A stretch of 64,000 nucleotides of DNA from Siphonodentalium dalli (GCA_032622095.1 CP136063.1:93351980-93415979), one strand, 5' to 3'. Positions 23,526 to 36,190 are shown, numbered from the stretch's first letter. Made by a program: numbers and translations. Notes: generated from the sequence alone by a model not told the origin.

Positions 23526-25014
23526 GTTACAAATGTATGTCTAGCCTCCTGTTGTGTCACTAATAAGATCTTTAATTCACATACGGTACACATGTACATG
23601 TACATGTACTATATACCCGTTCAAGCGTTTACAAGTGTCAGTCATCGAGAAACTGACCAAAAGTTTTGGTAGTATATAATATAGGCTAGCACTGCACTTG
23701 GGCTACATGTACATGTACATGTAAGTGATTATAATGTATTATTTTTATATTCTGCTGTGAAAGTGTTGCTGAATGAAATTTAAGTTTACCCCGATATTCT
23801 AAGTCCGCTCGACTAAGATGGGTTTTTTCTCGAAAACTGATATCTGAATATACATGACTTTTTGTACGTCTTCCACTGGTTGGTATTCCCTCTAAAATGA
23901 CTAATTTTAACTGATTAGATTAGCCCTGGTATGGAAAACTCTAACTGTTATAGCCCGATGAGCGGTTTACTGCCAACAGCGGTGATGATATGATGACCAG
24001 CGTTGTGCATGGCATATGTTGATCCAGGTAAGAATGCTACCATACATTCCAAACATTCATTAAATATCTTATTAATAGTAACCCAAACTACACAAGAGAC
24101 TAGTATAACTAAGATTGGGCTCGATTAATGATGTGACACTTTCAGTACTTCATTTACTAGTAGCCTGGTACTGGTGGGCCTGGCTACAGATACTTGTTTG
24201 GCGTGTTTGAGGCCTGTGGCACAAGGGCAGCATAATCAATTAAAATTTCTCTTATTGTAGTGTAGTACATGTACATGAATAGTACCGGTAGTACAGCACA
24301 CAAAGAGGTATATAGTACCGGCACATGTACATGTATTCTCTCTGTTTTCACACATGTTTTTTTTCAATTTAACAACATGAGTCTTTTATGACATGTACTA
24401 AAGTGAAAGTAGGCCTACATGTATATAATGTGCACCCAGTATACCGGTACATGTACTGATATATTACATTGCAATACAGTCCGAGTACAATGATATAGCA
24501 AAATTATGCATAGTAGAATAACAACCTTTTGTACAAACAGTCCTGACAATGATATACCGGGATATCATGGTGATAGTTCATACATTTGGAATTACCGAAT
24601 ACCTGAGTTTGTGGATAGACCGCTTCATGCGATGTTTATGTGAATTTTTATTTTTAAGTCGGCATTGCATACGGTAGTCCTATAAACCACACCAGAGAAT
24701 AGCAATTGTCGGTCAGTGACCAATTCTTATGTTTATGCAATCGATACAATCCGGTTCTGCTTTTGATGTCCAGTTCGATATTTGTGGTGTGTTCTTGTGC
24801 AAAAATATAATTCTAACTAATGCGCCAAAAATCATGTTTATAAATTTATCCATTCTTGAGCAAGAGCAACTCGTAAAACTTGTATGGTATAACATTCCAA
24901 ACTGAGTATTTCTGCTATCAAACCATATGATAATAATGTTGAACCGGACATCGAAATCTGAACCGCATTTATGGATTGCAGCACGTGATGTTGAATAAAC
25001 AGTTATAGAGGATA
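23526..25014. other. body of copy 2, no gene
   Basis: Mirror of 9696-11184. ACATGTAC runs only. Confidence 0.45.
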
Positions 25015-25016
25015 TA

Positions 25017-25233
25017 CAGTAATGCTCTAATTAATCGACTCCTTAACTACAGCAGAATTATGGGTAACTTTTCAGGATTTAGTCGGAAATATGGGTTGAT
25101 GCCATTCATCGGAAAGCTCTCGGTGAGAGCTTTCCGATGAATGGCAACAAGCCATATTTCGGACTAAATCCTGAAAAGTTACCCATAATTCTGCTGTAGT
25201 TAAGGAGTCGATTAATTAGCTCTAGAATTACTG
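25017..25233. mobile_element. palindromic CAGTAAT MITE (copy 2), TSD TA
   Basis: Mirror of 9477-9693. Near-perfect palindrome centred at about 25125. Confidence 0.8.
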
Positions 25234-26340
25234 TAACATGGTTTATAATATACAAATGTATACTGTATGGGAAACATCAGAGGTTTACAAAGTAATAAAA
25301 ACAGTTGATTTGTTCTTTATTCTTGTGGTTATATACACGTACATACATGTATTCTAAAAATAAATGTCCTTTACAACGTGGATCAATGAAATGCAGTTGT
25401 TGCATTTAAAATGCATTGAGGGTGCATTGTGTCACGCCACTTTGTAAATGCCTTAATGACAGCATTTAAATTAAATGCACTGCATTGGGAATAATCGCAG
25501 TCGCATTGAAATTACCGATCATTGCGCCGAAAAAGTATACTAGTATGAACACCCAAATAACGATACGATAGTGTATTTTGCAATTTTAGTTATAATTTTG
25601 TTTAATTTAAATTCACATCTGAATAATTCTGTGTTATTTTCCCACTCCTGGTGTACATATCATGTATATGTTCGGAATCGGACATTCATGATGTAGTTTT
25701 CCATTCAAAATGGAATAAACATAAATAAACACTGTTGACATTAATTGTTTTATAATCAGAATCTGAGAATCATGATTCTCATTTTGATTCTAGTAAAAAG
25801 TCTTGATTCCCTGTAGAAAGTGAAACACTAACATTTTGATTATTGCCAAAAATCTGATGGATTTTAAGGCCTGCATCAAGACATTTGTTTGTGAATAAAT
25901 CAAGGTAAATGTGTTAAAATATGAACGCATTTACAAATGCGTTGCTCCAAAATCGCAAAGTAGATTCGAACATGTGGTTGCTTTTCTAAGAAATTTGTGA
26001 GTGGTCTGTACATGTACATACATGTAAGTTACTTGACCAATTACACAAGGAGTCGAGGGACACAATCAATGAGGACGTTTGTACTAAAAAATATTTTTTT
26101 ACGCAAGGAACGAACACAAGGCCACTTTCTTAATTTATATTATGAGCCAACAAGACAGATCGTAAATCGCTGTTATATGACAATATATGTGGCCATCATA
26201 ATGGTCGACAGGCAAGACGCCAACAAAAACCAATCTGTCAGGCCAATATAAAGAAGTCGCGACTTATTGCTGGTGGAACCTATTAAAGGCATCGTTCCAT
26301 TTCGTTAATAACAACTTACATGTAACATTCACCTCCACCT
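25234..26340. other. body of copy 2, no gene
   Basis: Mirror of 7787-9476 but without the 588-bp block of copy 1; the unoccupied junction is at about 26250. Confidence 0.5.
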
Positions 26341-27282
26341 CTTTACTCTTGGGCTCCAAATAAATATGCATGCACCGGCTGCATCCACGTTTATTATTTT
26401 TCTTGTGAAATCCCCCCCCCCCTGCACAGTGCTTATTTGGGTCTGCACGTTTATTAATATTTTGAAGCTATGAAAATTTAAATCAGCACAAATTCAAGAT
26501 TTCTATATGATTCAGATGTAAAAATGATCAACACGTCTACATTAGTTACTAGCTAAACAAGACATTTTGTCATATGTTTATACTTTACTGTGAAATTGCG
26601 TTTCTTCCGTTCTCCATGAACGGATTCTCAAAATGTTTGGTTTTCCAAAAAACAAGGATTCGAACTGTCTGAACTGAACTCCATGCGTTTGTTTAAATAG
26701 ATGAATAAATAATGGGAAAGACATACAATCCTAGTTCATAATGAATTTAAGTATATAAATATAAATAATAAACAGCGGATTCAACGTGGTCATGGGTTTT
26801 GACCGCGTTAAAAAAAATCAGCAAACTCTGCATGAACCCCGAAGTTTGCTGATTTTTTCTCGCGGTCAAAACCCCATGACCGCATTGAAACCGCCGTTCA
26901 TTTCTTATATGAATAACACAATTTAAGATTGGTGAATTATTTCTTTTGGTTAATTTAATAAACGTACAGGACCAAATAACGATCGTACAGGTGGGAATTT
27001 TACCTCGATTTTAATAATCGTACATTAGGCACTCAAGAGTACATATTCAAGTATGTGGCAAACCAAAAAAACACCACATGATACATACATGTACCTGTAC
27101 TACATGTTGACTCGTATACCTGAACCTGCTATCAAAATTATTTGGTTAACTACAGTTGATGTTTTGCTCAGAGTTCCCCCTGCACTATTATTTGGGTCTG
27201 TACTTTTATTAACTTTCAATGGAATTTCCCCCCCCCGCACTATTATTTGGGCCTGCACTTTTATTTGGAGCCTGAGAGTAAG
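26341..27282. mobile_element. CTTACTC TIR element (copy 2)
   Basis: Mirror of 6850-7786, including the central hairpin at about 26770-26899. Confidence 0.7.
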
Positions 27283-27320
27283 TTGCATTGACATTTATTT
27301 TCACGAATTACCATGCTAAA

Positions 27321-28014
27321 GGCCAAAGAAAAAAGATTGTATGTTTCCGGTAAAAAAAATTAGGGTAGGTAGGTAGGGAATTTTTTTTATTTTATTTTAT
27401 TTTGATATTTTTTATCCAGCTGCAGAAATATTGAACTACCTCGACCAAAGTGACATAAAATGCCAACCCGTGCCATGGGGAAAGTATTACTTGACCAACA
27501 CAGTGGAAATATACATTAAGATTGATAAAAAATCAAACTTACTTCATGCTTTACGTATGTTTTTTATTATATCTAATACCACATTTTCATAAATTTGGCT
27601 ATAAACTTGGTACAAAATTGATGTCACTAACTTTTTATAAGAATTTTACCAATAATACCGCCATTATACCGTACATGTATTGTGACGATTACATCCCATT
27701 GTCTGGGGGTAGCCAGTACACCCACCGAGCATGCCTGGTTTTTGGAAACAGTAGCTACTAGTACATGTATACCCCTAATATATGCAGTGATAACCTCTTT
27801 ACATGTATATATACAGATACACACCCACCATGTCTGTTGATAGTGTTCCATAAGTCCCAAACAAGACATAAAGCAGGCAGGAGATCCACTCTCAGGAAAT
27901 TAAAATTGCGAAAATTTTGACTTTTTCTCAAAATATCAATAAAAAGTTTAGGGTCGGCGGGTTATTTTTAGGGTCGGTCGATGTACGGAAACATAGTATC
28001 TTTTTTCTTTGGCC
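27321..28014. mobile_element. GGCCAAAG TIR element without the 343-bp insertion
   Basis: Same ends as 5768-6811 but only 694 bp long. The run CCCTACCTACCTACCCTAA (seen here in inverse at about 27363-27381) is the unoccupied form of the 6412-6754 insertion site, with small sequence differences. Confidence 0.7.
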
Positions 28015-28200
28015 TAAGGAACATTGCAACTGGTTTGAAGTAACATGACCGCGTTGCGTCAACACTGGAACTGCATTGATGGTAATTTTCAACATGGTCT
28101 CACTGAGGTTCTATCAAATATAAATACTAGTATGGTTGAGGCCAACTTGAGGGAGACAATTATTTTGAGAATATGTGATCCTGTGTTAACATGAGCCTAA

Positions 28201-28579
28201 GGCGACACCAATTTTTAAGTCTGGTTTACGAACACCTCCTACAACTTTGTTTCCATTTCATGAAAAAAAATTTAACTTTTTTTGTCCCAAAATATTTTAC
28301 ACGCGTACTGATTTTCATGTGCTGTCGCATCCGGTTCTGCTTATGATCATTTACAGATCCATATTTTCATGTATTTCATGACAAGATATGTCTTGTTTGG
28401 TTTGAACAGAATTTCATTCAAAAACATTTTTTCACAATTTTTGTAAAATTTATGTAAAATTCCACGATTTACTTGATATAAATTGGGGGGACAATCTTTT
28501 TTATTTTTATTTTTTTCCCTCCTGCATCTACTTTTTTCTCTCCCCACATCGTAAACCAGACTTAAAAATTGGTGTCGCT
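28201..28579. mobile_element. PIF/Harbinger-like MITE (copy 2), TSD TAA
   Basis: Mirror of 5204-5581, flanked by TAA at 28198-28200 and 28580-28582. Confidence 0.8.
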
Positions 28580-28582
28580 TAA

Positions 28583-29289
28583 ATATCATCTGATGGAGTC
28601 AAAATCATTGAACCATCACTTATGCATGCACATGTTGTCTTGATGTTGAGTCTGGCTTTCATCAATTTCATTAGTTTTACTGTTAATATCCACCAAAGGT
28701 TGAGGTGTTATGGAACAACTGTATGGCATCGTATACTGTTATCTTCCGAGTAAATATGGAGTCTCTAATTCTTTTATCAGTCACGCATCTACTCATCAAA
28801 TAGTATAATCCTTAAATATTTGTAGTCCAGGTGATCTCGACTGCACAGTACATGTATAAACATTCAAATGTGCACAGTGTGTTTTAAATTTCTTTGCCGT
28901 GTAACAACTGTTGTCCCAAGTTTCAATGCCTTGTCATCCTGGTATGTAGGGATTACCAATTTACCATTGCCGTGTTTTAATTTGCAATTTTGATGATGAC
29001 GCTCACTAAGCTTGTTGATAATTTTCTTTGTCGTGTAACAACTGTTGTACCAAGTTTCTACGCCGCGTCCTCCTGGTATTTAGGGATTACCGCCGTTACC
29101 GGTGCCTTTAATAGCGTCAGATGCATCATTGCCAGTTAATGTACATTAGAGTGGAACTGAATTAACAATGTCACATTGACACAGTACTCAGTTAAGACCA
29201 GTAAAACAGCAAAAGTAGTATTATTGTACAGCAGGCTTATCACTATCAGTACTTTATTTAATACTACATGTACTGACCCCTTACTATCG
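28583..29289. other. non-coding, mirror of 4521-5203
   Basis: Contains the same diverged direct duplication (GTAACAACTGTTGTCCCAAG and GTAACAACTGTTGTACCAAG blocks). No gene. Confidence 0.5.
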
Positions 29290-29905
29290 TGGATCAATCT
29301 GAATCTGAATGGTTACGCTGCAGATCCCAATTATGGTAATTTCGCAGCGGGCGAGAGAGTCTCAGATATTTTCCTTCAGCGCACTCTTGAAGGAATCCAC
29401 AGGCTGTTGTTGTAGGATTAAGGATTCCTCCAGCTGATTCCAGTCGCATATAGTTCGAACAAATGTGGAATTAGCGAACTGAGCTGACACGTATGGTATA
29501 GCCTCGTAGCACTGACTGTTGTTCCTTTAAATTAGGTGCCGAGGAATTTGGCTGGTGACGTAGCCTGTCAGAACTTTGCTCTGCGATCTAAGACGCCTTG
29601 TTTCGGGTGTAAAGTATTGATTAGGTGGTATAGCCGGGACCAATCCACCCACCACCTTACTCATGAATCCCAGCCGATTTATTTTCCGCCGTTTCTGCAA
29701 TGTTGGTAAATCTAGCTCGTAGAGGATCTTGGTCATATATCCATCTTCTTTGCTCTTATAGTCTCTTTTAATGAAACGGGCTGCTCTACGCTGGATTCTT
29801 TCCAGCTTGTCGATGTGATTTGTTGGTAGGGGTCCCAGATGGTGTCTGCGTAGTCCATGATCTTCAAACTTCTCAATTCTTCTTCTTCTGGACAGGTGCA
29901 TTATG
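29290..29905 (-). pseudogene. LINE RT C-terminal fragment (copy 2)
   Basis: Same relic as 3896-4520 on the other strand. A one-base deletion before NHIDKLE shifts the frame between TIWDP-type sequence and the rest. IQRRAARFI and the ICDWNQLEES segment are still visible. Confidence 0.8.
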
Positions 29906-30589
29906 AGCAGGCCACTGGCACTACATCATGATTGTACCGGTACCACAAATTCAATTTTGAGAAAATATTCTGGTTATGGCCAGGTAGCTGAGGTACTGTT
30001 CAATACTATAGTTGATCCGTTTCGTTATCGTAGCTTAATTCTTACTGTTCCGGGAATTGAAATATTTTTTGTCACATGAAATTCAGTCTTTTTCGATATT
30101 TGCGCACATCCATGGGGAGAAATCGGCGAATCTTATATATAAGTCCACAGTTTATCCGTTTGTAGCCAATACACCATTTCCTTCTGTCAATCCGCGTTGA
30201 TTCGCGACAAAATTAACTCAAAATACCACAAGAAATTATCCGCGCTTCATTTTGAAGAACGATAACTAAAAGTTAAGATTGTAATTTGGCTGCAGAAACG
30301 AAACGAAACGAATTTTGAAACACAATAATTGTATTCACTAATATTTTCCTGTTGGTATATGGTCTACTATAGTATATGCAATCATTTATTTGAAATAATA
30401 AGTATCACTTAGAGAATAATTCTTACTGATAATTAGAAATCTCTTTATTTTGTATCCCTTTAATATTAAATAATGGCCCTGAAAATTGTCTGTTTGTCAG
30501 TTTAATGTTCACTAATTATAGCTAGGCTGTTAGATAAAGTATGATATTGCTTCATTTGTCCGGGGTAGTGTATTGTCATACTGTCATAA
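29906..30589. other. AT-rich body of copy 2, no gene
   Basis: Mirror of 3216-3895; nothing recognised. Confidence 0.5.
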
Positions 30590-32432
30590 TAAACTTCAAG
30601 TAATAAGGTAACTACTCGTCAATGATGCTGGAATACATAAATGATTAATAAGGTAACAACTACCCGTCAATGATCGACGTCTTAATATAGAAAGGTTTTA
30701 TAAGGTAACTAACTACACGGCAATGATACTTATTATAGAAGGTTAATAATTTAACTTCTTGTCAATGATGCTTTAATATAGAAAGGGTTAATAAGGTAAC
30801 TACCCGTCAATAATGCTTTAGTGTAGAAATGGTTACTACGGTAACTACATGTCAATGATGCTTTAATAAAGAAAGGGTTAATAAGATAAAGTTCTACACG
30901 TCAATGATGCTTAAATATAGAAAGGGCTAATAGGGTAACTACACGTCAATGATGTTTTAATATACAAAGGGTTAATATGGTAATTACACGCCAATGGTGC
31001 TTTAATATAGAAAGGGTTAATATGGTAACTACCGTCCATGATGCTTTAATATATAACTGGCTACTATGATAACTACATGTCAATGATGCTTTATTGTAGA
31101 AAGGGTTAATAATGTAACTAATCACCAATGATACTCATTATAAAAAGGGTTAATAAGGTAACTGCCTGTCAATTATTGCTTCAACGTAGAAAGGGTTAAT
31201 AAGGTAATTACACGCCAATGGTGCTTTAATATAGAAAGGGTTAATATGGTAACTATCAGTCAATGATGCTTTAATATAGAAAGTGTTATAATATGGTAAC
31301 TGCACGTCAATGATGCTTTGATACAAAAATGGTTAATAAGGTAATTACCCGTCAATGGCGCTTTAATATAGAAATGGTTTATAATGTAACTACTCACCAA
31401 TGATACTTAGTATAGAAAGGGTTGTTTAATGTAACTACCTGTCAATTAATGCTTTAATATAGAAAAGATTAATAAGGTAACTACACGCCAATGATACTTA
31501 GTATAGAAAGGGTTGGTAAGGTAACTACACGACAATGATACTTTAGTATATAGAGGGTTAATTAGGCAACTACCCGTCAACGATGCTTTAATATAGAAAG
31601 GGTTAACATGGTAACTACACGTCAATGATATTTTAATTAAGAAAGGGCTAATAAGGTAACTACATGTCAATGCTGCTTTAATACAGAAATGGTTAATAAG
31701 GTAACTTCACGTCAATGATGCTTTAATATAGAAAGGGTTAATACTGTAACTACTCACCAATGATACTTAGTATAGAACGGCTTAATAAGATAACTACCCA
31801 GCAATAATGATGCTTTAATATAGAGAGGGTTATAATAAGGTAACTACACGTCAATGATGCTTTAATACATAAATGGTTAATAAGGTAACTACCCGCCAAT
31901 GGCGCTTTAATATAGAAAGGGTTAATAATGCAACTACTCACCAATGATACTTAGTATAGAAAGGGTTAATAAGGTAACTACCTGTCAATTAATGCTTTAA
32001 TATAGAAAGGGTCAATAAGGTAACTACACGCCAACGGTACTTAGTATAGAAAGGGTTAATAAGGTAACTATATACGACAATGATACTTTGGTATATACAG
32101 AGTTAAGGAGCCAACTACCCGTCAATGATGCTATACTATAGAAAGGGTTAACATTGTAACTACACATCAATGATATTTTAATATAGAAAGGGTTAATAAG
32201 GTAACTACGCGTCAGTGATGCTTTAATAAAGAAAGGGTTAATAAGGTAACTTCACATCAATGGTGCTTTAATATAGAAAGGGTTAATAATGTAACTACTC
32301 ACAAATGTTACTTAGTATAGAAAGGGTTAATAAGGTAACTACCTGTCAATTAATGATTTAATATAGAATGGTTAATAAGGTAACTACACGCCAATGGTGC
32401 TGTAATATAGAAAGGGTTAATAAGGTGACTTC
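30590..32432 (-). repeat. 45-bp minisatellite (copy 2)
   Basis: Mirror of 1370-3215 with the same order of unit subtypes and almost the same length. The array therefore has not been extensively reshuffled since the copies separated. Confidence 0.9.
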
Positions 32433-32454
32433 AATGCAGATTATACAGTTTAAC

Positions 32455-32753
32455 AAAATACCACAGGTGTATATATCCGGGTGAACACTGTAGTAAATAC
32501 CTGGGCGAAACCCTGGTGTAAATACCTGGGTGTAAATACCTGGTGTAAATACCTGGGTGTAAATCCGTAAAAACCCGGGTAAACTGGGGTTTATACCTAA
32601 CATATATAGAAAACACCTGGGTAAATCTATATAAATCCCTGATTTACCTGGGTGTAACTGGGTGTGACCTGGGTGGAACCAGGGTAAAACCTATATGTAC
32701 CGGGGTATACCTAGGTAAACACCAAGATTTACCCAGGTACATTTTTATATGGG
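32455..32753 (-). repeat. outer subterminal CCCAGGT array of copy 2
   Basis: Mirror of 1045-1345, ending in the terminal repeat at 32753. Confidence 0.8.
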
Positions 32754-34187
32754 CAGTCTTCTATTATCCTCTGTGTGAAGAAGTATTTCCCATAGTCCTT
32801 TAGCACTGTTCGCTTCTGTACCTTCCATTGGTGACCTCTAGTTTTATCGGACAAACTATTCTGAAATAGTTCATGAGTATCAACATTGTAGTGGTCATTT
32901 AAAAACCTGTACACTTCTATTAAGTCTCCCCGGAAACGTCTATACTTCAGGGACATTATGTTTAGTTCGATCATGCGTTCTCTATAACTAAGTTGCTTCA
33001 GCTGCAGTACTAGTTTCGTTGCTTTCCTTTGAACCATTTCGAGAATTATACTCTGGTATTTATGTCGAGGATGCCATGCGGAATTGCCATACTCTAGCAC
33101 AGGACGTACCATACTCACATGTAATTGTATAAATGTGCCCGGATCTAAGTGGGAGAAGGTTCTGTAAATTATTCCAATGATTTTACTTGCTTTGTTGCAA
33201 ATTTGATGTATGTGTTCGTCGAATTTGAGTTTGTCATCAAGTATGACCCCTACATCTCTCTCAGACTGACTAATTAAGATGGGAGTTTCTTCATGTGTGC
33301 TTGTATCAATCATGTGGTAGTTTATTTGTGGATTGTTATGCCCAAAATGATTCACGTGGATTTTATCGTTGTTGAATCGGAGTTGCCATTTCTCTGACCA
33401 CTTACACACTTATTTTTGGATGTCATCGTGTTGTGGGTTTGCCGTAAGTTTCGTGTCATCGGCAAACATTTCACATAAACAATTTACACTATCGGGCAAG
33501 TCATTTATGTAGAGTAGAAACAATATTGGGCCAAGAACATGTCATTGTGGTACACCACAAGTTACCATTTTCCATTCAGAATACTCATTTCCTATCCGGA
33601 CGCGTTGTTGTCTGTTGAAAGTCTTGTACCCAACTTAATACATTTCCGTCGATGCCGTATGCTTCCATGTTTTTCAATAACCTGAGGTGTGGAACGGTAT
33701 CGAATGCTTTTCGGAAGTTCAGATATAGTGCATCTACAGGGTTGTTGTGATCCAGCTGTGTAACTACGTGGTATAGATATTCAATTAACTGAGTTTTGCA
33801 CCAACTTTTACTTCTGAAGCGATGTTGGTATTTGGATAACAATTTGAGTTGCTCCATGTATCTCATTATTGATTCACTGACAAACGACTCCAGTATTTTA
33901 CATAATGTACAGGTAAGACTAATTGGGCGGTAGTTGCTGGGGATAGACTTCGAATCCTTCTTGTAGATTGATGCTATGTTTGCCTTTTTCCATATCTCCG
34001 GAATAATTCCTTCTGTGATTGAACGGTTAAAGAGAATGCACAGTGGATAACTTAATTCTCTGGCAGATTCTCTTGTACTCTGGCTGGTATCATATCTGGT
34101 CCACAACTTTTATTTATGTTTATACTTCTTAACTTTTGATTGCCCATGCATGATAGATAAAAATGAAGGCCACTTGGCGATCATAAT
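32754..34187 (-). pseudogene. LINE reverse transcriptase, broken (Jockey/CR1 type)
   Basis: Read on the minus strand, RT motifs occur in order: NKSCGPDMIPARV (about 34135), SNYRPISLTCTL (about 33935), LNFRKAFDTVPH (about 33715), CGVPQ then HVLGPILFLLYINDLP (about 33550-33490), and the catalytic FADD box at 33455-33466. Downstream are DVGVILDDKLKF, RPVLEYGNSAWHP and FFTQRIIED at the giant-element border. Defects: Asn replaces the motif A aspartate (LDF to LNF), stops at 33542-33544 and 33410-33412, and frameshifts near 34075 and 33608. The 5' part is missing beyond about 34187. This element is the insertion target of both giant copies, and its end lies at 16295-16603 and 1001-1044. Confidence 0.9.
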
Positions 34188-34428
34188 TTAAGAACATAAT
34201 CTCAGAGTCATCTCCGACACAGAGGAGCTGAGAAACGACCGTAAAATTATTACTTTACGGTGTATTTGTGTGTTTTGTTGAAAATCCAAAACCGTAACCA
34301 TAGAAACGGATAGGGGAAATTGACAACGAATGGAAAGAACGCAAATTCTAGTGGGGTAGTATACCCTATTCGTAATAATGATATGTTGTCGTTCATTGTG
34401 CGAAAGGCGTCTAAGGATAGAAACACTG

Positions 34429-35040
34429 AAGAAATAAATACACTGCGCATTGGCGGGTATCGTAGAATTTGACCACAAAGAAACTGATTGTAACAATCAG
34501 TTTCTCTGGTCAAATTCTACTATACCCGCCGATGCGCAGTGTATTTATTTCTTTTGTAATTCGACTGTAAGTTTTGGTCGAAATTGTAATGACATACGTT
34601 CAACCTGCTATATAATAGCACAGTTTCTAGCCCTGTGTTGTATGATTTTCCACCAAACAGTTCTTCTCTTGAAACTATAAAGTCAAACATGACGTCACTA
34701 TTGAACGGCGACCCCTTTTCATTTACTTTTTAGCCAAAAAAATTCAGTCAATACTTATTTTTGTTCTATCTTAAATAAAATTCAGTATATAGTACAGTAG
34801 ATAGTCATTGTATGTCCTTGTTTCAGTCTATAGCATGGCATTAACCAATGCCCGTGTGGTTTGACTTCTGAAAGTTTGAGGCGTTGGCAGCATTTCACTG
34901 ATTGTACCACATTTTTTGTGGTACAATTCAGAATATCTAGAATTGTACCGCAAAACGACGGTCGTGTCTCCATGGGAATACAGGCGACTGAAAAATCAGG
35001 ACGAGCCTTGTATGTAGGTCTAGGCAAGGTCGTATTACAA
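34429..35040. mobile_element. AAGAAATA foldback element, second copy
   Basis: Starts AAGAAATAAATACACTGCGC and ends GTCGTATTACAA. The head hairpin spans 34429-34553, with arms containing GGCGGGTATCGTAGAATTTG. It is followed by TTTGTAATTCGACTG as in the 18663 copy. The tail has a GTGGTACAATT/AATTGTACCGC pair at 34917-34952. The middle differs from the other copy, so only ends and structure are conserved. I see no matching target duplication. Bases 34188-34428, between this element and the LINE, are non-coding. Confidence 0.65.
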
Positions 35041-35274
35041 TATAATATAAACTAACCATCTACAACGGGACCACTCGCGAACAGCAGGTAGTAGTCGTCT
35101 GTTTCCAGATTAAACACCTTGGCGTGACTCGACGCTTTCTGTCTGCTGAATTTACACGTCAGGACGCCATTGTAGTATGTGTTTACGATGTTGGATAACC
35201 CCAGCGTCCGAATTTTCTAGATACAGAGGAAAGATTGAAGTTACGACATGGATCGTGGAAGGTGGCTATGCCTC

Positions 35275-36190
35275 CCCCCCCCCCATTTTGTTTTATCAAA
35301 ATGCTCAATGGTTGGAAAAATGGGAAACATGTTGTTTTCGACCAACAGCAGGATCAAATTGTAGGTAAGAAATAGCCATCAGTTGGAAATGTTCCAGCCT
35401 TAAGGGTGTCAAGTTGGAAATGTCCAATTGGAAAGTTTGAGGTACCATTAGTACACCCCAAACGGAGACCATGTATCCATCCGTGTGATCACCCGTCGTC
35501 ATAGCGGTCGTAACTCAGTCGTACATGTGGAACCTAGTAACGCGTTGTTGAGAAGAAAATAAAAGACACCCTTCGAATAACTAACTGTTACTGATCAAAA
35601 ATATCTCGGTGAGAGCTTTCCGATGAATGGCAACAAGCCATATTTCCGACTAAATCCTGAAAAGTTACCCATAATTCTGCTGTGGTTAAGAAGTCGATTA
35701 CTTTATGTAGGCTCGACGACTGTACGTAAAGATCGCATGCACATGATTGGCTTCTCGAAACTGTAATCGTAACAACGGATATGGACACACGACAACTGAT
35801 AGAAAGAAAACAAATTGTAGTTCCCAGTTCGTAATTCTTGTCAGTATAGTAGTTCATTGTGATGTTGGTGGTGTGCGCAACTGGAAATTTCAAACTAACA
35901 ATCCTCTTGAAGAAGGCCGAACGTCAGGGTTGAAATTGTTCTCACTGATTTTTTTGTTTTGAAACCAGTAATAGGGAATGGGTTGTTTTTTAGACCAACA
36001 TGTTGTAGTATATATATTCTTCTACTTTTAGTCAAAATTTTTGTCTGAAATGGACATCAGTTGGAATTTTTCCAACCTTTGAGGGTGTCAGGTTGGAGAA
36101 TTTCGGCAGTTGGAAAGTACTAGTAGGATAGTTCCAACCTGATATGGGAGTCCAAAACATATTTCGCCAACCTATAATTTAGTCTAGTTC
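35275..36190. repeat. diverged direct duplication with GTTGGAAA motifs
   Basis: Bases about 35325-35460 (CATCAGTTGGAAATGTTCC, then GGGTGTCAAGTTGGAAATGT) recur diverged at about 36053-36150. Each is preceded by a GACCAACA block. No coding region recognised. Confidence 0.5.
35604..35698. mobile_element. truncated CAGTAAT MITE
   Basis: One half of the palindrome (GAGAGCTTTCCGATGAATGG to CAGCAGAATTAT in inverse, then GTTAAGAAGTCGATTA). The outer end has decayed. Confidence 0.7.

Larger units (their letters stand above)
16604..32753 (-). mobile_element. giant TIR element, copy 2 (16.15 kb, inverted)
   Basis: Reverse complement of copy 1 with the same 28-bp terminal repeats: CCCATATAAAAATG at 16604 and the inverse ending 32753. 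The target duplication is CA (16602-16603 and 32754-32755). Without the element and one CA, the flanking LINE reads RIIED followed by WNALP in frame, which supports the ends and the 2-bp duplication. Unlike copy 1 it carries a 1235-bp foldback insertion (18663-19897) and retains about 520 bp at 20195-20715. It lacks the insertions at 6412 and 7881 of copy 1. No transposase is seen. Confidence 0.85.

Noticed and set aside
1045-32753. Maverick/Polinton or other virus-like large element
   Set aside because: The size fits, but no DNA polymerase, integrase, ATPase, protease or capsid-like frame is present. The target duplication seems to be 2 bp, where 6 bp is expected.
1045-32753. The palindrome as a pure assembly artefact
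   Set aside because: The arms have different insertions and deletions, each outer junction is unique, and the spacer continues the LINE from the far flank in frame. It still needs spanning reads.
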